A model generated the notes under the pieces. It did not search any database. It was not told the DNA's origin and saw only the letters and a list, made by a program, of their open reading frames with translations. From Willaertia magna (lineage: Eukaryota > Heterolobosea > Eutetramitea > Acrasida > Naegleriidae), in assembly GCA_902984215.1 (NCBI GenBank), contig CADWAF010003261.1:1-64000 (forward strand): a stretch of DNA of 64,000 nucleotides, in the 5' to 3' direction. A program made the position numbers and the translations under genes. Shown here piece after piece: positions 47,531 through 58,492 of this stretch (position 1 is its first letter; each line of letters starts with the position of its first letter).

Positions 47531-48886
47531 TTATAAGAAATTAGACAAATCTAAGAGTTTAACTTCTTGTAACATATCTTGATATATTTTAGTTTTAATG
47601 TATACCTTAAACAGGGGTGTTAATATTTGCTGTTTTATAATTATTGATAGGACATCCAACCTGTTGCTACAATCTTCCATTGTTAAATCGTTATTATTAT
47701 TAAACTTATTTATACATTCCATAATTATTTCTGACATGTCCTTGTTGTAACTTAATAAAAAGAGAGAATCTTCACCAAAGAATGTTTCAAATATATCTTT
47801 AACTTTCTTGATAATTTCATTGAATTCTTTATCTACCTTATCAAGCTTTGTTATATCTTTAACATTATTATCGATGGTAACGGTACTGTTTTGTAATCTA
47901 GATTGATAGACTTCGCATGCAGTTTTAAGTAGATAAATTTCCTCTAAAAACATTAGTTCTTCTATGCCTTGCCTAATATTTACCAAAAAGGCTTTAAACA
48001 TTCTTTTAGATAAATTATGTTGTAACACCTCATCCAAAGACATGTGAAGTGCTGTTGATATTCTCTTTTCACTTGATAGTTTTAATTCACGTGCTGCTTT
48101 TTTCAGCAACATTTCATTTCTTTGTAATCTTTCCTCCCTTACCTTTTCTTTAAATTGAGGAAATAATCTAATAAGTCTTGGTAAAAACACCTCTGGATGA
48201 GAAAGATAATCTAAATTCACACTGCCATTATTAATATCATTAAGTTGAACAAGAGGATCGATACTACCTAATTCCATCAACATTTTTCCGTAATTAGGTC
48301 TAACCCCCATTTCTTGCAATCTAAATGCCCAAACCTCACCTTTATAAACCTGATAGAACTCAAACATTGTAAATAATTTCATTTTCTGCATTTCCCTTAA
48401 AGAAGGCAAGAAAAACTCTTTTGTTTTATCTTCCATAAGGCATTTGCAAATTTTTGGCATCATTTTGAGGTGTGACAAGATTGATTTTTCCCTCACTTGA
48501 AAGCCTTTAAGTATTTCATGATTAACTGAGGAATGTAGAAGGTTGGTTCCTTGTAATAAGTAAAAAGCCTTTTCTGAATCTTCTTGATGACATATAATTG
48601 GAATAGTATTACACTTTAGAAAACTTGTGAAATGTTTTTGTAAATCTTCCACCACTTGCTGACAAAATGGACAACCAAAAAATTTAATGAAAGATAAACT
48701 CAACCTATGATGAAGTGAAAGATCCCAACAATTACAACCATTATTTAATATTGTTTTTTCTAATAACTCTTTTGGAACGTTTACTCTTTCAATAATTGGA
48801 AAAAACTCTCTATCAATTTCTTCTGCTAAAGAGGTCCTTAAATCAATTGAATGCGTATCGGTATCAAAATCCTGGTTGCTAATCAT
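47531..48886 (-). CDS. Thioredoxin-fold (AhpC/TSA-like) domain fused to RGS domain
   Basis: 451 residues. Residues about 55-170 look like a thioredoxin-fold peroxiredoxin-like module: LSLSFIKFFGCPFCQQVVEDLQKHF with CxxC (CPFC), then a strand TIPIICHQ. Residues about 285-440 look like an RGS box: SLDEVLQHNLSKRMFKAFL, then EELMFLEEIYLLKTACE, and a closing DMSEIIMECINKF ... FKVYIKTKIYQDML. The 'FxxFL ... EN/EELxFxxEIYxLK' spacing is typical. RGS domains accelerate GTP hydrolysis by heterotrimeric G-alpha proteins. A redox-type module on an RGS protein is unusual. Both calls are from motifs only; the RGS is the stronger of the two. Confidence 0.6.
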   Translation of the reverse strand: MISNQDFDTDTHSIDLRTSLAEEIDREFFPIIERVNVPKELLEKTILNNGCNCWDLSLHHRLSLSFIKFFGCPFCQQVVEDLQKHFTSFLKCNTIPIICHQEDSEKAFYLLQGTNLLHSSVNHEILKGFQVREKSILSHLKMMPKICKCLMEDKTKEFFLPSLREMQKMKLFTMFEFYQVYKGEVWAFRLQEMGVRPNYGKMLMELGSIDPLVQLNDINNGSVNLDYLSHPEVFLPRLIRLFPQFKEKVREERLQRNEMLLKKAARELKLSSEKRISTALHMSLDEVLQHNLSKRMFKAFLVNIRQGIEELMFLEEIYLLKTACEVYQSRLQNSTVTIDNNVKDITKLDKVDKEFNEIIKKVKDIFETFFGEDSLFLLSYNKDMSEIIMECINKFNNNNDLTMEDCSNRLDVLSIIIKQQILTPLFKVYIKTKIYQDMLQEVKLLDLSNFL

Positions 48887-49128
48887 CTATTTTTTTTGTA
48901 CTTTTGTAAGTACTTTGGAATAGCTCAGACTTATTCAACTAAGTAAGAATCTCCTGTCATATGTACTTCTAAATTGCTGTTCAACCTCCTACCAAAAAAC
49001 CATTTTAGTAAAGCATGGAGACGACCAGATCAAATCTCGATTAAAATAACTTCGAAGGTTTTATTGAACAACTTATTTAGTGTTGTTCAACGGTTGTAAT
49101 TATTTAAAATAATAAAGTGAAATAATTC

Positions 49129-49626
49129 TTATTTCTTTGGTTTTTTCCCTGGTTCATAAACTACTATAGGCTCTGCATTTCCTTGGACCAACGAGGTAAA
49201 CGTTTTTATAGTCGTATTTTCTTCCTTTTTTTTCTTTTGGTTTCCCCTTGGTGATAATGGTAAGGCTGTTGTTTCATCTGCCTTTTTAATCTCAACCTTA
49301 CATGCAATATATTTCTCTCCTATCTTTAAGTATTTACTTGGATTTTCCATTTCATGTAAATGTAACATGCAACATTCCCCAGTTTTAAGTAAGGCTAAAT
49401 CTAAGATTTCTATTTCTTGATATCCACATAATTCTTTTATTTTATCTAATAAAACAATAGCCCTGTCTATATCCATATTAAAGAGCAAAACCTCTTCTTT
49501 AATTGAGAAACTATTTTCTTTATTTCCAGTTGTAGGTCTATTCCCTTTTTTACTTTTACTTTTCACAGAATCCGTACCTGTAGCTTCAATCTTCACTTGA
49601 GAAGTAACTAAGTAAAAGAATGACAT
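49129..49626 (-). CDS. Unrecognised Lys-rich protein
   Basis: 165 residues. A basic Ser/Thr/Lys-rich segment (about 18-38) precedes a compact helical and strand core (about 42-112) with ELCGYQEIEILDLAL and CCMLHLHEM, followed by a Lys-rich linker and a short tail. No membrane span or signal peptide. No family recognised. The ATG follows AAAAAAAA. It is divergent from the E2 gene (about 170 bp between starts), so the two may share a promoter region. Confidence 0.45.
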   Translation of the reverse strand: MSFFYLVTSQVKIEATGTDSVKSKSKKGNRPTTGNKENSFSIKEEVLLFNMDIDRAIVLLDKIKELCGYQEIEILDLALLKTGECCMLHLHEMENPSKYLKIGEKYIACKVEIKKADETTALPLSPRGNQKKKKEENTTIKTFTSLVQGNAEPIVVYEPGKKPKK

Positions 49627-49799
49627 TTTTTTTAACGTAAATAATTGTAGATACTGAGAGGCAGGTTTTTAGCGAAGAAGACCTATGAAGGCTTGTTTGT
49701 AAAAGGTTCATAAAGTCGTAGAGAACAAAAGGCTGTTTATGTTTTTTCCGCCAAAACGGAAGCAAATGTAAAAATAGAGAACAAATCAAAACCAAAAAA

Positions 49800-50469
49800 A
49801 TGGCACAAAAGAGAATAATGAAGGACTTGGCAAATCTTCAACAAAATGGTTTAGAAGGAGTGGAAGCTGGTCCGGTAGGAGAAGATATATTTACTTGGGA
49901 TGCATATATTGAAGGACCAGTATGTTTCATTTTAATTTTTTAAATTTTTTTTATTTTTATATTCAAGTTTTAATATTTTTTTTTGTAATATTTTTTTGAT
50001 GTTATTATTCATTTAATTATTTACAGACTGGCACTCCATATGAAGGAGGAAAATGGAAATTAAAAATACAATTTCCAGTTGACTATCCATTTACTTCTCC
50101 AAAAATTCATTTTGTAACACCAATCTATCACCCAAATGTAAATACTGGTAAGTCTTTGAATTTTATTTTAATAGAATTTAAAATTTAATTTTATTTAGAT
50201 GGTAAAATTTGTTTAAATATATTAGATAAAGAGTGGAATCCAGCTGTTAATATTTCTCAAGTTTTAGACAGTAAGTCATTTTTTTTTACAAAAAAATTAT
50301 AATTTACAATGAATTAGCTATTAAAATTTTAATAAGAGAACCAAATCCTGAAAGTGCAGTACTTCCTTCTATTGGTAAACTTTATGAAACAAATAGAGAG
50401 GCTTTTAATGAGGAAGCTAAAAGACATACAGAAGAACATGCCAAAGAAGAAAATGTAGAAAAACAATAA
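49800..50469 (+). CDS. Ubiquitin-conjugating enzyme E2, UBE2D/Ubc4-5 class (4 exons)
   Basis: Exons 49800-49919, 50027-50147, 50199-50270 and 50318-50469; introns of 107, 51 and 47 bp with GTATGT, GTAAGT and GTAAGT donors. The product is 154 residues. Key features are KRIMKDL at the start, AGPVGED, YEGGKWKLKIQFPVDYPF, the HPN motif at 75-77 and the catalytic Cys85 in DGKICLNIL. Cys85 has the same number as in UBE2D. The C-terminus after 'EPNPESAVLP' has an extra Glu/Lys-rich tail of a few residues. It takes ubiquitin from E1 and hands it to RING/U-box E3s; the U-box proteins at 6.3 and 21 kb are plausible partners. The gene was recovered by joining exons, not as one open frame. Confidence 0.93.
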
Positions 50470-50513
50470 ATAATCAAAATTGTATTGTCAATAATTAGCT
50501 TTCTTTCTTGTTA

Positions 50514-53500
50514 TTAATTGGTTTCTTCTCCTATGAGTATGTGACTCTCAGTTATGCCCATCTCTTTGCCAACAATTAAAAACATTTCTAACAAAAGTGA
50601 TTTCATGGTGAGATCTTCGTGGCATGAAGAAATACATTCACAAAGTACAGAGTACAATCTAATTATCAAACCCCTTGGACCATTTAAAATTTTAAGGGCA
50701 CTTTCTTCTGTAGTCATTGATTTTGTTTGTCTATTTAGTTCTGAAAATAAAGTAGAGTGTACTCTTATATTTTTCAGTTCAGTTAAAGTATAAATAACTT
50801 CGTGTCTTCTATATTTTGGTAAAGGGAATTGGCCACTCTTTTTATCATCTTCTATAAAGGAATATAAAATAGATTTACAACGCTTAAATAAAATTGGTAA
50901 AACTAATTGACCTAATTCAATTTCTAGTAATTCCTTATTATTTGAAGTTTGTTCATTATTAATTTGATCTAATATTTGAGTTGCTTTAGAAACAAAACCA
51001 AATAAAGATCTTAAAGAATGTTTAGCAACAGGTTTTGGAGCTAGTTGACTTGCTCTTTCTAACAATAATAAAAATCTACTCTTTACAGAAGGAGATGCCT
51101 TATAAGTATGTAAAAGTATGTAATCAGAAATTAAATTTGTTAATAATATACTTTCATCTAATGTTTCACCATTATCATCTACATCATCTTCACTTTCAGA
51201 ATCAGAATCATCTTCATCCTTTCCTATAGTGTTTGTTTTATCCTTTTCAAAAAACAAAAAGTTTTCAATTGCTGTACAAATATCATTCCAAATATCATCA
51301 CTTAATTCATTTGCTAAATTATCTTCAATTTCACTATTTAAACATGTAGTTATTACTTTTTCAAATAGTTTAACGCTAGATCTCCATAAGAAATAGTTTT
51401 GATTTAAATTCTTACTTGGCTTTGCAAATTTAGTTAACATCATATCACCCAAAGTTTGTATAATTTGTGGAAATAAATGTTTTTGAACAGAATGAGGTGC
51501 TTGTAAACAACAATTTTCAATTAATACTTTTTGTAAATGAATTGCAAATTTTAGGGGTGGATAATCTATCACTCCTTTTGAGATAGATTGTTTGGAAGGT
51601 AAATGCTTTACAAGTGTTGTAAAAAGTAGTTCTCTAGTTTCCTCAGAAAATACTACAATTTTTGAAATTAATTCTAGACATGTTCTTTGAACTTGTGATG
51701 GAAAAACTACAAAACCCATTGTTGCGGCTGGTCCTGTAATAAGTTGATCGATTAAATATGTTATTACTTTATCTACATCTTCTTGAGTAAATATTTTAAT
51801 TTCTTCATTAGTTGGATCTAATTGTTGTTGATCAAATAATTTACCTATACCTTCTAATAATGTTGTGACAGTGTCTTCCTTAACAAATGGTCTTCTAGTT
51901 GGATCAAATGCGTCAGGAGTCATTTGTTTAGAAAAGTCAACTAATGTATGCCAAATTTCCCAAGCCCCTTTCCATAAAAGTTGTTTAATTTTACCTTTTG
52001 TTGAAAATAACATATCATACAAGAATCTAACAGATGTGATTGCAATTTCTGAAGTTTTTGATAAAACAGACTTGTGAATAAATAAAGTAATTTCATCACA
52101 AGCCTTATCGGTAAATAAGGGAATATTACATAAAGTAGTTGAGCCATGTTCTGTTACTATTCTTGATGTACATTCAATAACCAAACTTCTTGTTTCACTC
52201 CATTGTTTTGCAGCAGTATTTCTTGAGTGATGAACAAAAATTTGTTTTTTCTTTTTGGTATTTACAGAGGACAAATCTTCATTATCTTGCCCTGCAGTTG
52301 GAAATTCAGGTATATCTTCTGGATTAGTTTCAGCTGTAGTGGCATATTCATGTACTATATCAAGGATCTTTAATAATACATCAGATACGAATTGAGTCCA
52401 TGTTTTCAAAGTCAATTGGTGACCATGTGACGCTATCATAAATGTTAAAGTTCTTAAGGTTGAATGTCTTACTTCAGGTCTAGGATCAATAGCACATTCT
52501 TTTAATTGTTCGTATAGAGTAAGCCATAATTCTCCTACTCTACTTAAATCACCTTCATTCTCACCAGCTTCTTTGTCATTCGAATAGGAATCTTCATTTA
52601 CTTGTTTTGGGAATTTCTCAGTTAAAAACTCAGCACTACTCATAAACAAACTAATTGCCACCAAACTTAAATTGAGATCAGAAGCATCTTTTTGTTTCAC
52701 ATAAGTTGTCACAACAGAGAAATATTCAGTCAAACATTCAAATCCTAAAGTAGAGAGGTAATCCTTTTCACTACCAATTGATTGAACACACTTAAAACCA
52801 AATGGTATCAATTTTGCTCTATTAATATTGGTATTATTAGTTGATTTACGTTTTGTAGGAACTGCAGCACATTCCTTTAATAAAGGTAAAACAACTGTCC
52901 ATGCAGAAGACAATTTATCTCCACATTTTTGTATTATAGCGTTTAACGTATTCAGTAAGAATTCTCTGGTGTCACCATAGTTTGATGAAGATTGGAAAAT
53001 GTCCATAAAGATAGTAAAAACGGTACGTTCCAAATCCTGAGGTATTTCTTGCTTGTTTTCAGTATTCTCTTCAGTTGAATAACGAATACTGAATTTGTTA
53101 TATTCTGGTCTATATATCGATATAATAACATCTGAAACACTTGTCACTGCAAATTTACGAATTGTTTCATCGTCTGTTTCAACTAATTGAAGCATATGTG
53201 GAGCAAAAACATTCCAAATCTTATCTATTCGTTGTATATTTACTTGAACTGTTTCAATTAATTTCTGGGCTGCGAATAATCTACTTGTTTCACCTAATAA
53301 TGTATTATTAATAGTATCTTTAGATAAACGGCAAAGTGCCTTTAACATTACTAATAAAGCGTCATCAGATAAGTGACAAGTGCTCACAAATAAATTTTGT
53401 AAAGCAGAATACAAAATATTAAGGTCTTCTTGTTCTGTTTCTGTAGCTGCTGTAAATGGTAATCTTTGGGTTAATAATTTATCTAATACTAAAAAGTTTT

Positions 53501-55705
53501 TTAATAATAAATACCAACTTGTTCCCAATAGAGCACCTAAGCAATGAGCAATATTAAATAAAATTTTCATTACCAAAATTGATTTTCTATTTAATTCATC
53601 TAATTTAACTTGAGCTAATTCTGTTGCTCCTGAAACAACACCACCTGCAGTACCCCCACTTGTCATTAATGGTGACACACTGGTAGTTGCACTATCATTA
53701 GAGGAATAAAAGAATTCATTTGAATTTGAAGGAGTATGTGTTAACCTTCTAGGTAATTTAATTTTAGGAGTAAATTTGCATAAATTAGTTAAAAAGGCAT
53801 CTCTAGGTGTTACAGATCCAGTAACACCACAAGTGTGAGTAAATAGCAGATAATTCCTAAGAATAGATTGTATTATTTCCTCTCCTTCACAACATTCTAA
53901 TAAAGCATATAGCGTTGCTAATATTGGTGCCCACAGTATATTAACCAAATAAGAACATACTTCCTTATTTTCAACTGGTTCAGCTATCTCTGATTCATTT
54001 GTTCCAGACAACCTATGAATTCCTGCCATTTTACTCAGTGAAGCGATTAATCCAGTAGTACATTCAAGGCATACATTAATCAATTCAGATAAGGTGGGTG
54101 AATAACTTGTTTTATCTAATAAACTCTCAAGTGTACTTGATTGTTTTGTAGAAACATCTAGTATTGTTAAAGTCTTTGTACTTAAACTTGAATTTCCTGG
54201 TGGTTGATTTAAACTTGGAGATGTAGGTGTTATAATAATTTCATTTGAAGTACTATTCATACTAGAAGTTGAATTAAAATTCAATAAACTTTGTACACAA
54301 CTTGTTATTGCACTTGCTAATTTACATAAAATATGGCTATCTGAAGCAATTTCTACTCCATATTGTTTTGTAATCTCTACATGTAAAAATAATATTAATT
54401 CACAATCATAAAATACTTCTTTTATAATTTTTAAGGCTAGATATTTATTCCATTGCCCATAATTTGGTTTTTCAATTACTTCTTGAAAATGTTCCAAAAA
54501 TATTAAAATTTGTTTTAAAGAAATATTTGCTGTAAAATTATGTAAAACTGAACTTATTAATTTATAAACTCTCAAAACTATATTAAAGTTAGTATTAGTA
54601 GAATTCTTTATAGACTCTACATTATCTAAAAGTAATGGACAAATTATATTATCAATAATATCTTGAAATTGTTTATACTATTTTAAAATAAAATTAGATA
54701 ATGTTTAAATAATATACAAACCTTATGAAATAGCTTGCCGTAATTTCCGATTATTGAATCTAATAATTCTAAACCAAAATTACTATCCACTCCACTTATA
54801 TTTAACCAAGTACCTGATTGACCTTGTGCAAATAAACAAATATCCTTCAAGTATAATAAAGAGTTTTTAGCTGAATTAAAATGTTCAGTATCCATTTGTT
54901 TTTCTTCTTTTGTAGAATTATTTTCGCTTATATTAGATTGAATAGTTATTACATCTCCTTCTTGATTATTATCATTTGTATTTTTTGGTTCTTCATTATT
55001 TGTTTCGTTATTTGACGATGTCTTAATATTTGATAATTTAGATAGTTTTTCAAAAACAGAATTAGTTGCTTGTCTAATAGTTGCTTTTGCTGTTAATTCT
55101 ACATAAACACTTTTTGAAGTAACTAAAGAATAACAAAGTTTTAATAATTTAGCTAATGTAGTATGTGTTAATTCATAAGAATCACCACTTTCATTACTTG
55201 CAGTGAATATTGTTAATACTAATTGTAACAACTTTAATTGTACTGTTTCTTCCGATGTTTGTTGATGTAGTCTAGCAACAGTTTCAATAATTATTCCAAG
55301 TCCTCCCTTTTTTTAAAATATGAGTTATGATGTTAAGATTGATGATTGACAATAACATTTGTTACTTACTTCTGGTACGGCATGATGTTGAAGAAGTTGG
55401 TGTAGAGAAGATAAAGCTGTAACAATAAGCTTTGTATTTTTACTTTCACAAGCGATCAAGAAAGGTTTTACTATTTCATCATTATTACTTTTAATTACTA
55501 ATAGTTTTAGTTTGTTTATTTAGATCGGAATTTATTACTTACATTGAATTACTTGATCGGAAGATAATTGATCAATTTTTTCTTGTAAAGAACGTAATTG
55601 TCTAACACCTCTATCGGCCGCTTCTTTTACGGAAGGGTGTTTCTTCTGGGATTCAGAAGAGAGTGATCGCAATTCACTCTGCAGGACCTTCATAAGCGAA
55701 GCCAT
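50514..55705 (-). CDS. MON2: MON2-type Golgi trafficking protein (4 exons)
   Basis: Exons 55705-55543, 55497-55370, 55306-54722 and 54677-50514; introns of 45, 63 and 44 bp. The last uses a GTTTGT donor. Total 5040 nt, 1679 residues, the usual size of MON2 (about 1700). The N-terminus (MASLMKVLQSELRSLSSE, then KKHPSVKEAADRGV) is the MON2/Sec7-BIG DCB-type start, and KATIRQATNSVFEKL is the matching dimerisation-region motif. The rest is an alpha-helical HEAT-like solenoid with no Sec7 catalytic domain, as expected. MON2 acts with Dopey and P4-ATPases on Golgi and endosome membranes in retrograde traffic. Asn/Ser and Asp/Glu runs are species-specific inserts. It is convergent with the E2 gene, 44 bp between stops. 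Confidence 0.9.
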
Positions 55706-55855
55706 TTTTTTTTTTAATTTTTATTTAAATATAAACAGATATTTGTGTTTTTTTATAATCAATATTCAAAATAATTAAATATTAAAATAATTTTTACAAA
55801 AAAATGACTCAAAAAAATGACTTGAAAAAATTTAGGCTTTTTAAACATTTTTAAG

Positions 55856-56353
55856 ATGGTAGCATTGGACATATTTCATTTACGTGCTCTAGTGGACAAG
55901 AAGGAGCAAATTCGTAACATCTCTATTATCTCTCGCTTAGACTACGATAAATCTACTTTACATGAATATTTAATTGCCGAAGTGGGTATCACTGCTGCCT
56001 ATGAATCTTATGAACGTTTTGTTACATAAATTTTCCCTATCATTTTGCATACATGAATGAAAAACTTGGTAAATTGGATCCAAAATGAATTGGCAGAAAC
56101 CTCTTTGTAAACCTCCTGAATCTTCCTTAACCCACTTCTTTTTCTTTACATCAAAGAAATCACACCAAAATCTCGTTACTAATTTTTCTTCTGCTATACC
56201 AAATTTCTGGGAGTACATCTGTGCAAACTTCCTTGTGGTAATATTGGTTACTTAGTTGGTGTTGACGAATTTATTGTTGAAACTGGTACCTTAGGGTTTA
56301 CCTTAACAAATGAAGAATGTGATGATATGTGTCCATTCAAGGTTATGAAATAG
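55856..56353 (+). pseudogene. Rearranged elongation factor 2 relic with an inverted middle
   Basis: Three EF-2 pieces lie in N-to-C order. Piece 1 (plus, 55856-56029) reads like the EF-2 start: an MVALDIFHLRALVDKKEQIRN-type opening, but the P loop is ruined (RLDYDKST for HVDHGKST), ending in a stop at 56027. Piece 2 (minus, about 56024-56218) reads backwards and matches the region with WCDFFDVKKKKWVKEDSG and QFILDPIYQVFH. Piece 3 (plus, about 56220-56353) matches CKLPCGNIGYLVGVDEFIV and ends PFKVMK-stop. So the middle segment is inverted and most of the gene is lost. Codons are less A/T-biased than the surroundings, as in a highly expressed gene. It cannot make EF-2. Confidence 0.8.
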
Positions 56354-56638
56354 TCTGTTGTTTATCTATTAGTTGAACTGAAAGTTTGTTGTGACATTAT
56401 AAATTCCACACCATAAGATTGTGGCTGACACTAACCAAACTTCCAGTGATTGTAAAGTGGAACCGTTCAAAAACGTTTCAAGGGCAAAAAAAAATGTGGC
56501 AAGTCACAGAAATAGACCCATTAACATTGTACTTTTGGAGCTTCAACCTATGAATAGTAATTTCATGAATAGTAATTTTTCAATGTGAAATGAAACGACA
56601 AATAACAGTATTATAATAAAAAATAACTACATCATAAT
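56354..56638. other. Intergenic spacer after EF-2 relic
   Basis: About 285 bp without a recognised gene. A short direct repeat (ATGAATAGTAATTT-type) lies at about 56550-56580. It may hold the promoter for the B-box/NHL gene. Confidence 0.35.
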
Positions 56639-58432
56639 ATGAAAACTCAATCTACTACATCATCACCCATTGAGAAAGAAACATTATCACCAATAGAAGA
56701 TAATCATGAATTAATTCTATGTGATATTTGTTCATTTACAACAAATGAAGAACCATCAGTTGCTCACAGTAAATGTAATGATTGTAATAAAAATCTATGT
56801 GAAGGTCATTTACTAATTCATAAAACTAGAAAAGCAACAAAAGATCATGTTATTGTTCCTTTAGTTCAACAACAATTTCATAATAATTTAGAAAATCATG
56901 TTACAACAGTACAATTACATCATTATTGTAATAAACATGAAGATTTATTAGATCATTATTGTAAAGATTGTAATGAAATCATTTGTTTAAAATGCGCACT
57001 ATTTAACCATATTAATCATAACTATTATGAAATTAAAAAAATAATTAATGAACAAAAAGAAAAATATTTAAATTCTTTAAAAGATTTAAGTCTAAAAAAT
57101 AATTTTATTGAACAACGTAAAGAAAATATTGAAATATTAATTTCTAAAGTGAATGAAAGATTTGAGAAAATTAAATTTGATTTAGATAAAAACTTTATGG
57201 AAATAAATAAAGCTTTATTTTTAAAGAAAGAAGATTTATTAGAAGAATTAAATAGAATTTATTTTGATAAATTAAATTTATTAAATAATGAGAAATTATT
57301 ATTAGAGAAATATAATGAACAAATAATAATTAATTTAAATGAAAAATATAATGAATTAAATGATATTGATATATTTTTAAATGAATTAAAATTTGAAAAG
57401 AAAATTAATGAAATAAATAATTTACAAATTATAAATAATTTAAATAATGTTGATAAATTTAAATTAAATATAATTAATGATAAAATTAATTTAATTTCAA
57501 TAATTGATAATCATTTAGGTAAATTTGAAATTGATAAAATAAATAATACAACTTTACAAAATTATTTAAATAATTTACAATTATCAAATAATAATAATAA
57601 TTCATTTTCATGTAAATTTGAATTAATTACAACATTTGGAATAAATGATAAAGCAAATAATTGGTTAAGAGATATTGTAATAGATAATAATGATAAAATA
57701 ATATATCTTGTTGATTATCATAATAAAAGAATATTAATTTTTAATAATATTTATAAATTTCAAAATGAAATTAAATTAACAGATTCTCCATTATGTATAG
57801 CATTAGATACAACAAATAATTCTTTATTAATTGCATGTAATAATAATAAGATTTATAGATTTACTAAAAGAGGAATATTATTAAATAGTATTAATGGAAA
57901 TAAAACTATATTAAATAATAAAGTAGAAGAATTTAATTATGTTACTGGAATGACAGTTGATAAGATTGATGGTACTATTTATTTATGTGATAGTAAACAT
58001 TTTAGAGTTTTATCAATTTCAAAAGATGAAAAAGTTTACAAAAAATTTGGTGCAAAAGGAAATGAAAATGGTCAATTTAATTTTCCAAATAGAATTACAA
58101 TGAATTCAAAAAGTGAATTAGTTATTTCAGATGCCAATAATCATAGAATACAAATATTTGATAAAAATGGTAATTTTATACGTTCATTTGGTAAATATGG
58201 TAATGGAATAAGTGAATTTATAGGTCCTAGTGGAATAGTATGTGATGGAAATGATAATTATATAATTTGTGATTTAGGAAATAATAGAGTACAAATATTT
58301 GATAAAGATTTAAATTTTTTAAAACTTTACAATATTAATTTAAAAAATCCAATTGGAATTGCTTTTAACACAGAAAATGGTTATTTATTTATTGTTGAAT
58401 ATGGTGATAACTGGGTGAAAGTATTTAAATAA
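56639..58432 (+). CDS. B-box zinc finger / coiled-coil / NHL-repeat protein (TRIM-like without RING)
   Basis: 597 residues. Two B-box-like modules come first: LCDICSFTT ... KCNDCNKNLCEGHLLIH (about 27-65) and YCNKHEDLLDHYCKDCNEIICLKC ... H (about 96-135). Residues 140-300 form a long Asn/Lys/Glu/Leu coiled coil. The C-terminal 270 hold six NHL-type blades, such as VDYHNKRILIFNN, DSKHFRVLSISKDEK, FPNRITMNSKSELVISDANNHRIQIFD and GPSGIVCDGNDNYIICDLGNNRVQIFD. The layout equals animal TRIM-NHL proteins minus the RING. Those bind RNA or act as E3 ligases; with no RING, an RNA-binding or scaffold role is more likely. No intron. Confidence 0.8.
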   Translation: MKTQSTTSSPIEKETLSPIEDNHELILCDICSFTTNEEPSVAHSKCNDCNKNLCEGHLLIHKTRKATKDHVIVPLVQQQFHNNLENHVTTVQLHHYCNKHEDLLDHYCKDCNEIICLKCALFNHINHNYYEIKKIINEQKEKYLNSLKDLSLKNNFIEQRKENIEILISKVNERFEKIKFDLDKNFMEINKALFLKKEDLLEELNRIYFDKLNLLNNEKLLLEKYNEQIIINLNEKYNELNDIDIFLNELKFEKKINEINNLQIINNLNNVDKFKLNIINDKINLISIIDNHLGKFEIDKINNTTLQNYLNNLQLSNNNNNSFSCKFELITTFGINDKANNWLRDIVIDNNDKIIYLVDYHNKRILIFNNIYKFQNEIKLTDSPLCIALDTTNNSLLIACNNNKIYRFTKRGILLNSINGNKTILNNKVEEFNYVTGMTVDKIDGTIYLCDSKHFRVLSISKDEKVYKKFGAKGNENGQFNFPNRITMNSKSELVISDANNHRIQIFDKNGNFIRSFGKYGNGISEFIGPSGIVCDGNDNYIICDLGNNRVQIFDKDLNFLKLYNINLKNPIGIAFNTENGYLFIVEYGDNWVKVFK

Positions 58433-58492
58433 TTTTTATTGAGCTAGTATTATGAGATTTTAAAATATTTAAATAATATAATTAAATATTAT

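Noticed and set aside
50514..54575. MON2 large frame taken as a complete gene
   Set aside because: Its apparent start is not an ATG and the MON2 N-terminus is found in three upstream exons joined by good splice sites.
55970..56218. 82-residue minus-strand frame as a separate gene
   Set aside because: Its sequence is an inverted EF-2 fragment within a larger EF-2 relic, and its end overlaps the plus-strand piece in antisense; it is not an independent gene.
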